Origin: an uncultured Eubacteriales bacterium | GTDB lineage: Bacteria; Bacillota; Clostridia; UBA1381; UMGS1253 | Length of the DNA: 64,000 nt | Direction of reading: 5' to 3' | Assembly: GCA_902492065.1 (NCBI GenBank) | Contig: CABUKE010000002.1 | Span: 1 to 64,000, forward strand | In this document: positions 1-9,872 of the stretch, piece after piece | How positions within the stretch are numbered: the stretch's first letter is position 1 | Layout: each line of letters opens with the position of its first letter | Translations under genes and position numbers: made by a program | Notes under the pieces: generated by a model | Told to the model about the DNA's origin: nothing | Databases searched by the model: none | The model's input: only the letters and a program-made list of their open reading frames with translations

Positions 1-62
1 TAGCGGGCTAACCCCCGCTACATACCCCTTTGACAGTGTGTTTTCCTAATAGGAGTTAATCA

Positions 63-1181
63 TATAAGAAACACCCCGACATCAAAGGGAAACTGTTGGT
101 TGATGAGGAAACAAAATGGATTGTTGAAAAAATCTTCTCTTTAGCCTATCAAGGTTACGGTAGTGCAAAAATCACAAAAATACTGCGAGAAGAAAAAGTC
201 CCGACAGCGTCTTGGTTGAATTTTACAAGGTACGGTACTTTTGCACATATCTTTGAGGGAAAGCCCGAAAGTAAACGTTATGAGTGGACGATTGCTCATG
301 TTAAAGCAATATTAAAAAGTGAAGTCTATATAGGAAACAGCGTTCATAATCGACAATCAACTGTTTCTTTCAAAAGCAAGAAGAAAGTACGAAAGCCCGA
401 AAGCGAATGGTTTCGAGTAGAAAACACGCACGAACCGATTATTGACAAGGAAATGTTCTATCGTGTGCAGGAACAGATAAAATCAAGGCGTAGACAGACA
501 AAGGAAAAGGCAACGCCGATATTTGCAGGGCTTGTCAAGTGTGCGGATTGTGGCTGGTCTATGAGATTTGCAACAAATAAGGCAAATAAAACACCGTATA
601 GTTATTATTCTTGCAGTTTCTACGGACAGTTTGGTAAAGGTTATTGTTCTATGCACTATATCCGCTATGATGTGCTGTATCAAGCCGTATTGGAACGATT
701 GCAGTATTGGGCTAAGGCAGTACAGCAGGACGAAGAAAAGGTATTGAACAAGATACAGAAAGTCGGCAATGCAGAGCGAATACGGGAAAAAAAGAAAAAG
801 TCAAGTACATTGAAGAAAGCCGAGAACCGACAAAATGAGATTGACCGTTTATTTGCGAAAATGTATGAAGATAGAGCCTGTGAGAAGATAACAGAACGAA
901 ACTTCATTATGCTGTCGGGGAAATATCAAAAGGAACAGATAGAATTAGAACAGCAGATAACCAACCTAAGAGAAGAATTAAGTAAAATGGAACAGGATAT
1001 GATAGGTGCTGAAAAGTGGATTGAGTTAATCAAGGAGTATTCCGTACCAAAGGAACTTACAGCACCGTTATTAAATGCAATGATAGAAAAAATACTCATT
1101 CACGAAGCAACAACGAATGAGGAGAACGAAAGAATACAGGAAATAGAGATATACTACCGATTTATTGGAAAAGTAGACTGA
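63..1181 (+). pseudogene. Large serine recombinase, C-terminal remnant
   Basis: The reading frame encodes the back two thirds of a TndX/TnpX-type large serine recombinase. There is a recombinase domain (first ~110 residues after the TTG at 96), a zinc ribbon with Cys149, Cys152, Cys173 and Cys184 (counted from that TTG), a charged coiled coil (~residues 215-320) and a DUF4368-like tail ending in YYRFIGKVD. Family members begin with a ~150-residue resolvase domain carrying the catalytic serine. It is absent here. The frame can be read back to codon 63 (YKKHPDIKGK, normally preceded by PYG) and meets a stop at 57-59. All three upstream frames also have stops, so no simple frameshift restores it. 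It should be catalytically dead. Sequence 1-60 is unrelated and holds a hairpin (TAGCGGG/CCCGCTA, 1-20). The gene ends ~35 bp before a broken radical-SAM gene, so this is the eroded edge of an inserted element. Confidence 0.85.
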
Positions 1182-1218
1182 TAATGAGGGTTTATATCTT
1201 TAACTAAGGGAAACTGGC

Positions 1219-2097
1219 ATGTTCCAGCTTGAGATCGGCGTGCAGTCGACCAATCCGGAAACACTCGCGGCAATCGACCGAAAAGCAGACCTTGCGCGGC
1301 TGTGGAGCAATGTGGCGCTACTTCAGAAAAACAACAACATCCATATCCATCTCGACCTGATTGCTGGGTTGCCGCATGAGGAGTATGACCGCTTTACGCA
1401 GTCGTTTAACGACGTGTTCGCCCTGCGGCCTGATATGCTCCAGCTTGGCTTTTTGAAGCTGCTCAAGGGAACAAAAATCCGACAGGAGGCAAAGAAGTAC
1501 GGCTACCGCTTTACGCCACAGCCGCCGTATGAGGTGCTGGCAAACGACTTTATCAGCTATGCGGAGCTTTTGCGCCTCAAAGGTGTCGAGGATATGGTAG
1601 AACGGTATTATAACAGCCACACGTTTGAGAAGGCATTGGAGTATGCGATAGAGGAATATGAGAGCGCGTACGCGTTTTTTGACGCACTGGCGTCGTTTTT
1701 TCAGGAGAAAGGCCATGCGGACGCGCCGCAGAGCAAAAAGAGCCTGTACGCGATTCTTTCTACATTTTACTGTGAGCATGGCAGGCGGGACCGTGCGTTG
1801 TTTGCCGATTTGCTCAAACTTGACTTTATCCGCTGTAACCCAAACCTTGCTTTGCCGGACTGGGCGGCGAAAACGGGTGACAAAACGTTTTACCAGTCTG
1901 CCTATGCGTTTTTGGCGTCGGAAGCGGGGCAGAAGTACATACCGCGCCATGCAGGAGGGCGGCAGGGAGAACTCAAACGCGCCGTTCGGGTAGAAAAGTT
2001 TAATTTTGATGTTTGCGGCACGTACAAATTTGGTGAATCTGTCGTTGTTTTTGACGTGGAAGAAAAAAGTTTTACAAAAATAGTTGAAAAATTTTAA
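1219..2097 (+). pseudogene. B12-type radical SAM protein (DUF4080), C-terminal fragment
   Basis: The translation starts inside a radical SAM barrel (FQLEIGVQSTNPETL, then HLDLIAGLPHE) and continues into a C-terminal domain typical of the B12-binding/radical-SAM/DUF4080 family. Such proteins start with a cobalamin-binding domain followed by a CxxxCxxC cluster motif. Both are missing. The frame is open only back to a stop at 1201-1203. The ATG at 1219 lies in the conserved strand, so it is not an authentic start. The serine recombinase remnant ends just upstream, which suggests that insertion of that element split the gene. The other half is probably outside the window. The fragment has no Shine-Dalgarno sequence and is unlikely to be functional. 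The family assignment is by motif; the substrate is unknown. Confidence 0.8.
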
Positions 2098-2105
2098 AAA
2101 ACTCT

Positions 2106-2133
2106 TTTATTTGCGCGTGCAATACAGTATAAT
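2106..2133 (+). promoter_or_regulatory. Putative promoter of the 6S-like RNA / purE transcript
   Basis: A perfect TATAAT lies at 2128-2133, with a weak -35 (TTTATT, 2106-2111) 16 bp upstream. A start near 2140 would fit the 5' end of the folded RNA described next. Confidence 0.5.
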
Positions 2134-2139
2134 AGAAAC

Positions 2140-2335
2140 TGTATTTTTGATTCTAAAAATAAGAACTTTGTATGGGGTGGTAGCAGTTGTTTAGGGAGTT
2201 CTACGGCTCTGGTAACAATTTGGTTTGTTTTCGTCCTCTGCAAGGGAAAAGTGTAAGCAAAAGTTAATCAGTATATTTTGATAGGCTATTACGGACGTAC
2301 GAAGTGGTTACGAGGTATTAGTCTATTTATTTTTT
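2140..2335 (+). ncRNA. ssrS: Candidate 6S RNA upstream of purE
   Basis: This leader of about 195 nt folds by eye into one long rod. The closing stem has three helices: 2155-2162 with 2327-2334, 2165-2174 with 2296-2305 (10 bp, two G-U) and 2177-2184 with 2285-2292 (two G-U). A central bubble follows (2185-2208 opposite 2272-2284). The terminal stem has 2209-2216 with 2263-2271 (one bulged A), 2219-2222 with 2258-2261, and an apical hairpin 2228-2250. The 3' end is U-rich. Size, the large symmetric bubble and a dedicated TATAAT promoter match 6S RNA, which binds housekeeping RNA polymerase by mimicking open promoter DNA. 6S genes next to purine or folate genes are known in cyanobacteria (purK) and E. 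coli (ygfA). Identity is inferred from structure, not from a covariance search. A different structured purE leader remains possible. Confidence 0.55.
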
Positions 2336-2371
2336 CATAGATGAAATCAGTGAGAAACAGGGGGAGTAAGC

Positions 2372-2878
2372 ATGAAAACAGCACCAAAGGTTGCGCTCGT
2401 GATGGGGAGCGACTCGGATTTTGAACGGCTCAAACCGTGTGTGAAACGGCTCAAAAGTTTTGGGATCGACGTCGTTGTGCGGGTGATTTCCGCGCACCGG
2501 ACGCCGGACGAGGCGGAACGCTTTGCAAAAAATGCCAAAGCGGAAGGAATTGAAATCATTATTGGCGCAGCGGGGAAGGCGGCGCACCTGGCCGGCGTGC
2601 TTGCGGCTTTTACGACGCTGCCGGTCATTGGTATTCCAATCAAGTCGTCGACCATGGACGGGCTTGACTCGCTCTTGTCGATGGTGCAGATGCCGAAGGG
2701 CATTCCGGTTGCAACGGTTGCAATCGATGGCAGTGACAACGCGGCAATTTTGGCGGCGCAGATACTGGCGCTCAAATACGGCGACATTGCGGACAAGCTT
2801 GCGGCGTTTAAAAAGCAAATGGCAGAGGAAGTCATGGAGAAAAATACGAAGATTATGCAGGAGGCGGAAGAATTATGA
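2372..2878 (+). CDS. purE: N5-carboxyaminoimidazole ribonucleotide mutase PurE
   Basis: Class I PurE, 168 aa, converts N5-CAIR to CAIR in de novo purine synthesis. The N-terminal phosphate-binding stretch MGSDSD (residues 11-16), the SAHRTPD motif with the catalytic histidine, and the GAAGKAAHL and [15 protein letters not shown] segments are all in place. The ATG follows an excellent ribosome binding site (AGGGGGAG, ~2358). The stop overlaps the purC start as ATGA, so translation of the two is probably coupled. No PurK is in the window, although class I PurE normally takes its substrate from PurK. PurK may be elsewhere, or the carboxylation may be non-enzymatic. First gene of the purine operon. 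Confidence 0.97.
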   Translation: MKTAPKVALVMGSDSDFERLKPCVKRLKSFGIDVVVRVISAHRTPDEAERFAKNAKAEGIEIIIGAAGKAAHLAGVLAAFTTLPVIGIPIKSSTMDGLDSLLSMVQMPKGIPVATVAIDGSDNAAILAAQILALKYGDIADKLAAFKKQMAEEVMEKNTKIMQEAEEL

Positions 2879-3591
2879 AACAGTTAGAGCAGTTGTACGA
2901 AGGCAAGGCAAAAAAGGTGTTCAAAACGGACGACCCGGATTGTTATATCGTTTATTATAAGGACGACGCAACGGCGTTCAACGGGGAGAAGAAGGGAACA
3001 ATCCTCAACAAGGGCGTTGTCAACAACCGCGTGTCGAACCAGATGTTCAAGGTGCTGGAGAGCCATGGGATTCCGACTCACTTTGTAGAAGAGATTTCCG
3101 ACCGTGAAACGATTGTGAAAAACGTCTCCATCGTGCCGATTGAGGTTATTGTCCGCAACATTGCGGCGGGCAGCCTGTCGAAGCGGCTTGGCCTGCCGGA
3201 AGGGACCAAGCTCAAGAGTACGGTTTTGGAATACAGCTATAAGGACGATGCGCTCGGCGACCCGATGATTAACGATTACCATGTGTATGCAATGGAGCTT
3301 GCGACGAAGGAGGAGCTTGCGAAGATTGCGGACATGTCGTTTAAAATCAATGAGATTATGACCGACTATTTGAAGGATTTGGGCATTGAGCTGATTGATT
3401 TCAAGCTCGAATTTGGCCGTTACAAGGGCGACATTATCCTCGCGGATGAAATTTCGCCGGATACGTGCCGGTTCTGGGACTCCAAAACGGGTGAGAAGCT
3501 CGATAAGGATCGTTTCCGCCGTGACCTCGGCGGCGTAGAGGACGCTTATGCTGAGGTGCTGAAGCGTTTATTGGGTGAAACCGCGCGGTAA
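2875..3591 (+). CDS. purC: SAICAR synthetase PurC
   Basis: PurC, 238 aa (usual length ~235), ligates aspartate to CAIR using ATP to give SAICAR. The N-terminal sequence [12 protein letters not shown], the [17 protein letters not shown] segment and the C-terminal [15 protein letters not shown] motif are diagnostic. The start codon lies inside the end of purE (ATGA), with the ribosome binding site AGGAGGCGG within purE. A structured gap of ~210 bp follows before purF, the only sizeable break inside the front half of the operon. Confidence 0.97.
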   Translation: MKQLEQLYEGKAKKVFKTDDPDCYIVYYKDDATAFNGEKKGTILNKGVVNNRVSNQMFKVLESHGIPTHFVEEISDRETIVKNVSIVPIEVIVRNIAAGSLSKRLGLPEGTKLKSTVLEYSYKDDALGDPMINDYHVYAMELATKEELAKIADMSFKINEIMTDYLKDLGIELIDFKLEFGRYKGDIILADEISPDTCRFWDSKTGEKLDKDRFRRDLGGVEDAYAEVLKRLLGETAR

Positions 3592-3802
3592 TCCGTGCGG
3601 GTTCGTTTGACGCGAAGCGTCAAACGGTATAAGCAGTAGATAAGAGCAGAAAACGTGAAGTAGGACTTCGCGGGGCCTGCTTACCGCAGGAAGCGCGGTA
3701 TATTGAGTAGTGCCATAAGCACATAGATAATACAAGATGCTATTGCGTGCTATAAAAGTTTTAAACGAATCCTTCAGTCTTAGGAAAGGGATGGGGTAAT
3801 CC
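3592..3802 (+). other. Structured purC-purF intergenic region
   Basis: No gene is visible. The segment holds several inverted repeats: a 10-bp stem with GAA loop (CGTTTGACGC/GCGTCAAACG, ~3604-3626), GAAGT/ACTTC with AGG loop (~3657-3670) and CCTGC/GCAGG (~3677-3692). None is followed by a T-run, so these are not ordinary terminators. Possible roles are RNA processing or stability within the operon, or an unrecognised regulatory RNA. The purF ribosome binding site (GGAAAGGGATGGGG) is at the 3' end. I recognise no riboswitch class here. Confidence 0.5.
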
Positions 3803-5245
3803 ATGAAAAAGAATCACATTTGCCAGGGCTGCGACATTGCCGAGAAGGTACTGAAAGAAGAGTGCGGTGTATTTGGCGTTTACAACCGGGACGGTGGCAT
3901 GGACGCGGCGCAGACGATTTACTACGGCCTGTATGCGCTCCAGCACCGCGGGCAGGAGAGCTGCGGCATTGCAGTCAACGACGACGGTACAATTATCCAT
4001 CACAAGGATTTGGGGACGGTGCCGGATGTATTTAATCACACTATGCTCAACCACTTAAAAGGAACGATGGGCGTAGGGCATGTGCGGTACTCGACCTGTG
4101 GTGAAAACCTGCGCGAGAATGCCCAGCCGCTTGTCAGCAAATATAAAAAGGGAACGCTCACAGTGGCGCACAACGGCAACATTGTCAACGCGCACGAGCT
4201 GCGTGAGCAGTTTGAAAACGCGGGCGCAATCTTCCAGACGACGAGCGACTCTGAGGTAATTGCCTATATTATTGCGCAGGAGCGCATTATGTGCCATTCG
4301 ATTGAGGAGGCAGTAGCACGGACGATGAAACGGCTGCGCGGGTCGTTTTGCCTTGTTGTGATGAGCCCGCGGAAGCTGATTGCAGCGCGCGACCCATGGG
4401 GGCTTCGGCCGCTCTGCTTCGGCGAAACGGAGCATTCGTATATTTATGCGTCGGAAACGTGCGCGCTCGACGCGGTCGGGGCAAAGTTTATCCGCGACCT
4501 TGAGCCGGGCGAGGTGCTCTGCGTTGACCATGAGGGCATTCGTTCGGATAAGAGCAACTGTCGGGAAGTGGATTCCAATATCTGTATTTTTGAATATATT
4601 TATTTTGCGCGTCCGGACAGCGTAATCGACGGCGTGAGCGTCTATGAGGCACGCAACGAGGGCGGCCGCCTTCTGGCACGCCAGCATCCGGTCGATGCGG
4701 ATTTGGTTATCGCGGTGCCGGATTCCGGCATTGACGCGGCAATCGGCTACGCAAAGGAGTCCGGGATTCCGTACGGCGTCGGCCTGATTAAAAACCGGTA
4801 CATTGGGCGCACCTTTATCCAGCCGACGCAGTCCCAGCGCGTGCAGGCGGTTAAGATTAAACTTAATGCGCTGTCAAGTGCAGTAAAAGGCAAGCGTATC
4901 GTCATGGTAGACGACTCCATTGTGCGTGGTACGACGTCAAAGCATATTGTGCAGATGCTGCGTGATGCGGGGGCAAAAGAAGTACATATGCGTGTCTGTG
5001 CGCCGCCGTTTATCTATCCGTGTTATTTTGGAACAGACATTCCAAATCAGGATATGCTGATTGCATGTAAGCACTCGATTGAGGAAATCCGTCAGATTCT
5101 CGGCGCGGACAGCCTCGGCTTTTTGAAGCGCGAGTCGCTGCCGGAAATGCTGATGGGAAAGAAGAAAAAGTTCTGCGACGCGTGCTTTACCGGCGATTAT
5201 GTGATGGAAGTGCCGTTTGACGGGAAGAAAATTGAAGTACGATAA
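3803..5245 (+). CDS. purF: Amidophosphoribosyltransferase PurF
   Basis: PurF, 480 aa, makes phosphoribosylamine from PRPP and glutamine, the committed step of purine synthesis. A ~20-residue propeptide precedes Cys21 (EECGVFGVY), which becomes the N-terminal nucleophile of the class II glutaminase after cleavage. The PRPP-binding motif is VMVDDSIVRGTTSK. Cysteines typical of the Bacillus-type 4Fe-4S enzyme are visible in NICIFEYIYF, IYPCYFGTDIP and CDACFTG, so this is the oxygen-sensitive iron-sulfur form. It lies 18 nt upstream of purM. Confidence 0.97.
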   Translation: MKKNHICQGCDIAEKVLKEECGVFGVYNRDGGMDAAQTIYYGLYALQHRGQESCGIAVNDDGTIIHHKDLGTVPDVFNHTMLNHLKGTMGVGHVRYSTCGENLRENAQPLVSKYKKGTLTVAHNGNIVNAHELREQFENAGAIFQTTSDSEVIAYIIAQERIMCHSIEEAVARTMKRLRGSFCLVVMSPRKLIAARDPWGLRPLCFGETEHSYIYASETCALDAVGAKFIRDLEPGEVLCVDHEGIRSDKSNCREVDSNICIFEYIYFARPDSVIDGVSVYEARNEGGRLLARQHPVDADLVIAVPDSGIDAAIGYAKESGIPYGVGLIKNRYIGRTFIQPTQSQRVQAVKIKLNALSSAVKGKRIVMVDDSIVRGTTSKHIVQMLRDAGAKEVHMRVCAPPFIYPCYFGTDIPNQDMLIACKHSIEEIRQILGADSLGFLKRESLPEMLMGKKKKFCDACFTGDYVMEVPFDGKKIEVR

Positions 5246-5263
5246 GAAACAGGGGGAAGCGGT

Positions 5264-6304
5264 ATGAACGAAAGTTATAAGGCAGCGGGTGTCGACGTAC
5301 ACGCGGGGTACGAGGCGGTTCGGCTGATGAAGGAATATGTAAATAAGACGTTTACAAGCGGCGTGCTGTCTGGCTTGGGCGGCTTTGGCGGCCTGTTTGA
5401 GCTGCCGGAGGGGTACAAAAAGCCGGTGCTCGTTTCCGGAACGGATGGAGTCGGAACAAAGCTCAAGCTCGCGTTTATTATGGATAAACATGACACGGTG
5501 GGACAGGACTGTGTCGCCATGTGTGTCAACGACATTGTATGCTCTGGCGCAAAGCCGCTGCTGTTTTTGGACTACCTTGCTGTGGGGAAGAATTTCCCCG
5601 AAAAGGTGGCAAACATTGTGAGCGGCGTTGCGGACGGATGTGTACAAGCTGGTGCGGCGCTGGTCGGCGGGGAAACGGCTGAGATGCCGGGCTTCTATCC
5701 GGTCGGCGAATACGATTTAGCCGGCTTTGCAGTCGGCATTGTGGATAAGGATAACATCATCGACGGCAGCAAGGTAAAAAGCGGCGATATGCTCGTCGGG
5801 ATTGCATCGTCCGGCGTACACTCAAACGGGTTTTCCCTCGTGCGCAAGCTGTTTAACATTACCGGCAAAGAAGAGGATAATGCGCGGCTTAATGAAAAGA
5901 TTGCGGCGCTCGAGAATAAGAGCCTCGGCGAAGCGCTTTTGGAGCCGACGAGAATCTATGTGAAGCCGGTTTTGGACGTCATTGAGAAGGTTGGCATAAA
6001 CGCGATTTCGCATATCACAGGCGGCGGCTTTATCGAAAATATTCCGCGGATGCTCCCGGAGGGGCTGTGCGCGGTCATCCAGAAGGGAAGCTGGAACGTG
6101 CTGCCCATCTTTACGCTGTTGCAGCGGGCGGGAAACCTGAAGGACAGCGAAATGTACAATACATTCAATATGGGAATCGGCATGGTTATGGCGGTCGACG
6201 CGGACAAAGCGGACGACGCGGTGACCTGTCTGGAGAAAAACGGCGAAAAGGCGTTTATCATCGGGCGCGTCGCGGAAGGCGAAAACGGCGTTCTGTTTGA
6301 ATAA
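5264..6304 (+). CDS. purM: AIR synthetase PurM
   Basis: PurM, 346 aa, closes FGAM to aminoimidazole ribonucleotide with ATP. The N-terminal [11 protein letters not shown], the [14 protein letters not shown] loop, [22 protein letters not shown] and the C-terminal [13 protein letters not shown] motifs are all present. The ribosome binding site (AGGGGGAAG) resembles that of purE. The FGAM synthetase genes (purL/purQ/purS) are not in this window and must lie elsewhere. Confidence 0.97.
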   Translation: MNESYKAAGVDVHAGYEAVRLMKEYVNKTFTSGVLSGLGGFGGLFELPEGYKKPVLVSGTDGVGTKLKLAFIMDKHDTVGQDCVAMCVNDIVCSGAKPLLFLDYLAVGKNFPEKVANIVSGVADGCVQAGAALVGGETAEMPGFYPVGEYDLAGFAVGIVDKDNIIDGSKVKSGDMLVGIASSGVHSNGFSLVRKLFNITGKEEDNARLNEKIAALENKSLGEALLEPTRIYVKPVLDVIEKVGINAISHITGGGFIENIPRMLPEGLCAVIQKGSWNVLPIFTLLQRAGNLKDSEMYNTFNMGIGMVMAVDADKADDAVTCLEKNGEKAFIIGRVAEGENGVLFE

Positions 6305-6323
6305 GCGAGCTTGGAGGAAACAG

Positions 6324-6950
6324 ATGAAACGGATTGGAGTTTTGGTGTCCGGCGGCGGAACAAATTTGCAGGCGCTGCTGGATGCGCAGACGCACGGCAT
6401 TCTCAAAAGCGGCGCTGTTGCGCTCGTCGTGTCGGACAAGCCGGGCGCATATGCGCTTACGAGGGCGGAGAACGCGGGCGTTGAAACGTGTGTCATTGAA
6501 AAAAAGGATTATAAAGACCGGGACGCGTTCAGCGCTGCGCTGGCGGACTGCATGGAGGAAAAGCAGATTGACCTGGTTGTGATGGCGGGCTTTATGACGA
6601 TTGTGACGGAGGCGTTTTTCGGCCGCTTTGCAGGACGCATTATCAACGTGCATCCGGCGCTGATTCCGTCGTTTTGCGGCGACGGGTACTATGGGCTTCG
6701 CGTTCACCGGGCTGTGCTCGACTACGGTGTGAAGCTGACGGGCGCGACGGTGCACTTTGTCGACGGCGTGACCGACGGCGGCGCAATTATTTTGCAAAAG
6801 TGTGTTGCGGTCGAGGACGACGATACGCCGGAAACGCTGCAAAAGCGCGTGATGGAGCAGGCCGAGTGGGAGATTCTGCCGCAGGCGGCAGAGCTGTTCT
6901 GCGCCGGACGGCTGACAGTCAGCGGCCGGTGGGTAAAAATTGATTCGTGA
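6324..6950 (+). CDS. purN: Phosphoribosylglycinamide formyltransferase PurN
   Basis: PurN, 208 aa, transfers formyl from 10-formyl-THF to GAR. The start is ATG 6324, giving [19 protein letters not shown] behind a GGAGG at 6313-6317. A longer frame from 6297 would overlap purM and add a non-homologous extension. The catalytic Asn and His lie in [11 protein letters not shown], and the Asp in [13 protein letters not shown]. The family usually has FPG after the HP segment. Here it reads FCGDGYYG, a mild variation. Confidence 0.96.
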   Translation: MKRIGVLVSGGGTNLQALLDAQTHGILKSGAVALVVSDKPGAYALTRAENAGVETCVIEKKDYKDRDAFSAALADCMEEKQIDLVVMAGFMTIVTEAFFGRFAGRIINVHPALIPSFCGDGYYGLRVHRAVLDYGVKLTGATVHFVDGVTDGGAIILQKCVAVEDDDTPETLQKRVMEQAEWEILPQAAELFCAGRLTVSGRWVKIDS

Positions 6951-6976
6951 TTGTGTTGGAAAGGACGGGGGTTTAC

Positions 6977-8524
6977 ATGGCAAAAAGGGCATTACTGAGC
7001 GTAAGCGATAAAACAGGGATTGTGGACTTTGCAAAGGAGCTTGTCGCGCTGGGGTTTGAGATCATTTCTACAGGTGGCACAAAGCGTGCACTGGCCGAGG
7101 CCGGCGTTGCAGTTACCGGCGTGAGCGAGATTACGGGTTTTCCGGAGTGCCTCGATGGGAGGGTCAAGACCCTGCACCCGAAGATTCATGCGGGGATTTT
7201 GGCAATGCGCTCCAATGAAGAACATATGCAGCAGCTTTCGGAGCTTGGCGTTGACACAATTGACGTTGTGGCAATCAATCTGTATCCGTTTAAGCAGACA
7301 ATTATGAAAGACGGCGTTACGCTGGAAGAAGCGATTGAGAACATCGACATCGGTGGCCCGACTATGATTCGCGCAGCGGCGAAGAATTACCAGGATGTTG
7401 CGGTTGTCGTAGACCCGGCAGACTATAAAACAGTCATTGACGAATACAAGGCAAACGGCGCGGTGTCGAAGGACACAAAGTTTATGCTGGCGTATAAGGT
7501 GTTTGAGCACACGGCGAGCTACGACACGCTGATTTCGACCTATCTGCGCGGCGTGATTGGCAAGGAGCAGTTCCCCCAGACGCTTTCCCTTACATACGAA
7601 AAGGTGCAGGATATGCGCTACGGCGAAAACCCGCACCAGAAAGCTGTATTTTATAAGGAAATTTCGAAGTACGACGGCGCGCTCCCAAGCGCGAAGCAGC
7701 TCCACGGTAAGGAGCTGTCGTTCAATAATATCAACGACGCAAACGGCGCAATTGCGCTCTTAAAGGAGTTTGACGAGCCGGCTGCCGTTGCGGTCAAGCA
7801 TACGAACCCCTGCGGCGTAGGAATCGGCAAGGATATCTATGAGGCGTACCAGAATGCGTACAGGTCGGATCCGGTCTCGATTTTTGGCGGCATTGTTGCG
7901 CTCAACCGCGAGGTGGACGCACAGACGGCGGAAGAACTGGCAAAGATTTTCCTCGAGATTATTATTGCGCCGTCCTTCTCAAAGGAAGCGTTTGACATTC
8001 TGTCGCAGAAGAAGAATATCCGTCTGCTTGAACTGAAAGATATTAGCAAGAAACCGTGTAAGAAAACGACTTATGATATGAAAAAGGTACTCGGCGGCCT
8101 GCTGGTGCAGGAGTACGATTCGGAAACGTACGACCCGGAACAGCTCGTGTGCGTAACGGAGCGCAAGCCTACGGAAAAGGAAATGGAAGATTTGAACTTT
8201 GCGTGGAAGGTTGTGAAGCACACGAAGTCGAACGCGATTGTGCTTGCAAAGGATAACATGACGACCGGCGTCGGCCCGGGGCAGACGAACCGCGTACTGC
8301 CGACCAAGATTGCAATCGACTATGCGGGCGACCGGGCGAAGGGGTCGGTGCTTGCATCCGACGCATTCTTCCCGTTCCCGGATTGCGTAGAGGAAGCGGC
8401 AAAGGCCGGTATTACGGCGATTATTCAGCCGGGCGGCTCCATCAAAGACCAGCTCTCAATTGACGCATGCAACGAGCACGGGATTGCGATGGTATTCTGC
8501 GGCATGCGCCACTTTAAACACTAA
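6977..8524 (+). CDS. purH: Bifunctional AICAR transformylase / IMP cyclohydrolase PurH
   Basis: PurH, 515 aa, performs the last two steps to IMP. The N-terminal MGS-like cyclohydrolase domain ([44 protein letters not shown]) is followed by the transformylase domain ([38 protein letters not shown], the C-terminal CGMRHFKH). ATG 6977 is chosen because it starts the conserved domain. The in-frame start at 6947 adds 10 unrelated residues and would overlap the end of purN. An intrinsic terminator follows. Confidence 0.97.
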   Translation: MAKRALLSVSDKTGIVDFAKELVALGFEIISTGGTKRALAEAGVAVTGVSEITGFPECLDGRVKTLHPKIHAGILAMRSNEEHMQQLSELGVDTIDVVAINLYPFKQTIMKDGVTLEEAIENIDIGGPTMIRAAAKNYQDVAVVVDPADYKTVIDEYKANGAVSKDTKFMLAYKVFEHTASYDTLISTYLRGVIGKEQFPQTLSLTYEKVQDMRYGENPHQKAVFYKEISKYDGALPSAKQLHGKELSFNNINDANGAIALLKEFDEPAAVAVKHTNPCGVGIGKDIYEAYQNAYRSDPVSIFGGIVALNREVDAQTAEELAKIFLEIIIAPSFSKEAFDILSQKKNIRLLELKDISKKPCKKTTYDMKKVLGGLLVQEYDSETYDPEQLVCVTERKPTEKEMEDLNFAWKVVKHTKSNAIVLAKDNMTTGVGPGQTNRVLPTKIAIDYAGDRAKGSVLASDAFFPFPDCVEEAAKAGITAIIQPGGSIKDQLSIDACNEHGIAMVFCGMRHFKH

Positions 8525-8536
8525 AATAGAAGTACA

Positions 8537-8564
8537 AGGGGCGGGGAGGCTCGCCCCTCTTTTT
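8537..8564 (+). terminator. Intrinsic terminator after purH
   Basis: AGGGGCG (8537-8543) pairs with CGCCCCT (8552-8558) and is followed by CTTTTT. It lies before purD, so purD is reached by read-through or by its own promoter in the short gap that follows. Confidence 0.8.
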
Positions 8565-8592
8565 ACACTATAGTGCAAGGAGAAGAATCAAT

Positions 8593-9852
8593 ATGAAAAT
8601 TTTGATTGTGGGCGGCGGCGGCCGCGAACATACGATAGCGTGGAAGCTGGCGCAGTCGCCGCTAGTGGACAAGCTCTACTGTGCGCCGGGCAACGGCGGC
8701 ATTGCGCAGGTGGCGGAGTGCGTGCCAGTTGCGGCGACAGATATTGACGGGATTGTTGATTTTGCGTCGAAAAACAGCATTGACCTGACGTTCGTCGCGC
8801 CGGACGATCCGCTTGTTATGGGGATGGTGGATGCGCTGGAGGCAAAGGGCCTCAAGGCTTTTGGGCCGAACAAGGCGGCGGCAATCATCGAGGGCAGCAA
8901 GGTATTTTCAAAGGAACTGATGAAAAAGTACGGTATCCCCACGGCGGAATACGAAGTGTTCACGAGCAGCGCGGACGCGCTCGCCTATATCGAGGACAAA
9001 GCGTGCCCGATTGTCATCAAGGCGGAGGGATTGGCGCTCGGCAAAGGTGTAATCATTGCGCAGACGAAGGACGAGGCGCGCGACGCCATCCGCGAGATGA
9101 TGGACAACGCCATGTTCGGCGACGCGGGCAAGCGTATCGTAATTGAGGAGTATCTGACCGGGCCGGAGATTTCCGTCCTGGCGTTTACGGATGGGAAAAC
9201 GATTAAGCCGATGGTGTCGGCACAGGACCATAAACGCGTCTACGACGGCGACAAGGGCCTCAACACGGGCGGCATGGGGACGTTCAGTCCGAGCCGTATC
9301 TATACGCCGGAACTTGCAGAAATCTGCATGAAGGACGTATTTTTGCCGACCATGGAGGCGATGAACAAGGAGGGCAGGACGTTTAAGGGCGTGCTCTACT
9401 TTGGGTTGATGCTGACGCAGAAGGGAATCAAGGTAATCGAATATAACTGCCGGTTCGGTGACCCGGAAACGCAGGTTGTCCTGCCGCGACTCAAGACCGA
9501 TTTAGCCGAGATTATTCTTGCCATTGTGGAAGAACGGCTTTCTGATATTGAAATCGAATGGTACGACAATGCGGCGGTATGTGTCGTTATGGCGTCGGGC
9601 GGATATCCGCTCAAATATGAGAAGGGATATCCGATTGAGGGACTTGACGAGGCTTGCAAGGCGGATAACATTACGGTGTTCCACGCGGGGACGAAAAAAG
9701 ACGGCGACAAGCTCGTGACCGCAGGCGGGCGCGTGCTTGGCGTGACGGCGACGGCGTCCGACTTGGACGGTGCAATCAAAGACGCGTATGCGGCGGTGGA
9801 GAAAATCAGCTTTCAGGACGCACATTACCGTAAAGACATTGGAATCAAATAA
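8593..9852 (+). CDS. purD: Phosphoribosylamine-glycine ligase PurD
   Basis: PurD, 419 aa, an ATP-grasp ligase joining glycine to phosphoribosylamine, the product of PurF. Motifs are MKILIVGGGGREHTIAWKL, APGNGGIAQ, FGPNKAAAIIEGSKVFSK, VIKAEGLALGKGV, the GPEISVLAFTDG loop and EYNCRFGDPETQ. It follows purH across a terminator and ~30 bp. The ribosome binding site AAGGAGAAG lies ~10 nt before the ATG. Confidence 0.97.
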   Translation: MKILIVGGGGREHTIAWKLAQSPLVDKLYCAPGNGGIAQVAECVPVAATDIDGIVDFASKNSIDLTFVAPDDPLVMGMVDALEAKGLKAFGPNKAAAIIEGSKVFSKELMKKYGIPTAEYEVFTSSADALAYIEDKACPIVIKAEGLALGKGVIIAQTKDEARDAIREMMDNAMFGDAGKRIVIEEYLTGPEISVLAFTDGKTIKPMVSAQDHKRVYDGDKGLNTGGMGTFSPSRIYTPELAEICMKDVFLPTMEAMNKEGRTFKGVLYFGLMLTQKGIKVIEYNCRFGDPETQVVLPRLKTDLAEIILAIVEERLSDIEIEWYDNAAVCVVMASGGYPLKYEKGYPIEGLDEACKADNITVFHAGTKKDGDKLVTAGGRVLGVTATASDLDGAIKDAYAAVEKISFQDAHYRKDIGIK

Positions 9853-9872
9853 GAGCGGGAAGGGGAAGCGAT

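Noticed and set aside
2175..2290. Purine or PRPP (ykkC) riboswitch upstream of purE
   Set aside because: GAGTTCTAC and TAGGG...CTGGT vaguely recall the two classes. The purine-riboswitch core (TATAA, GTTTCTACC, GACTA) and the ykkC tail (GGGAYARAAGCCC) are absent, and the whole region folds better as a 6S-like rod.
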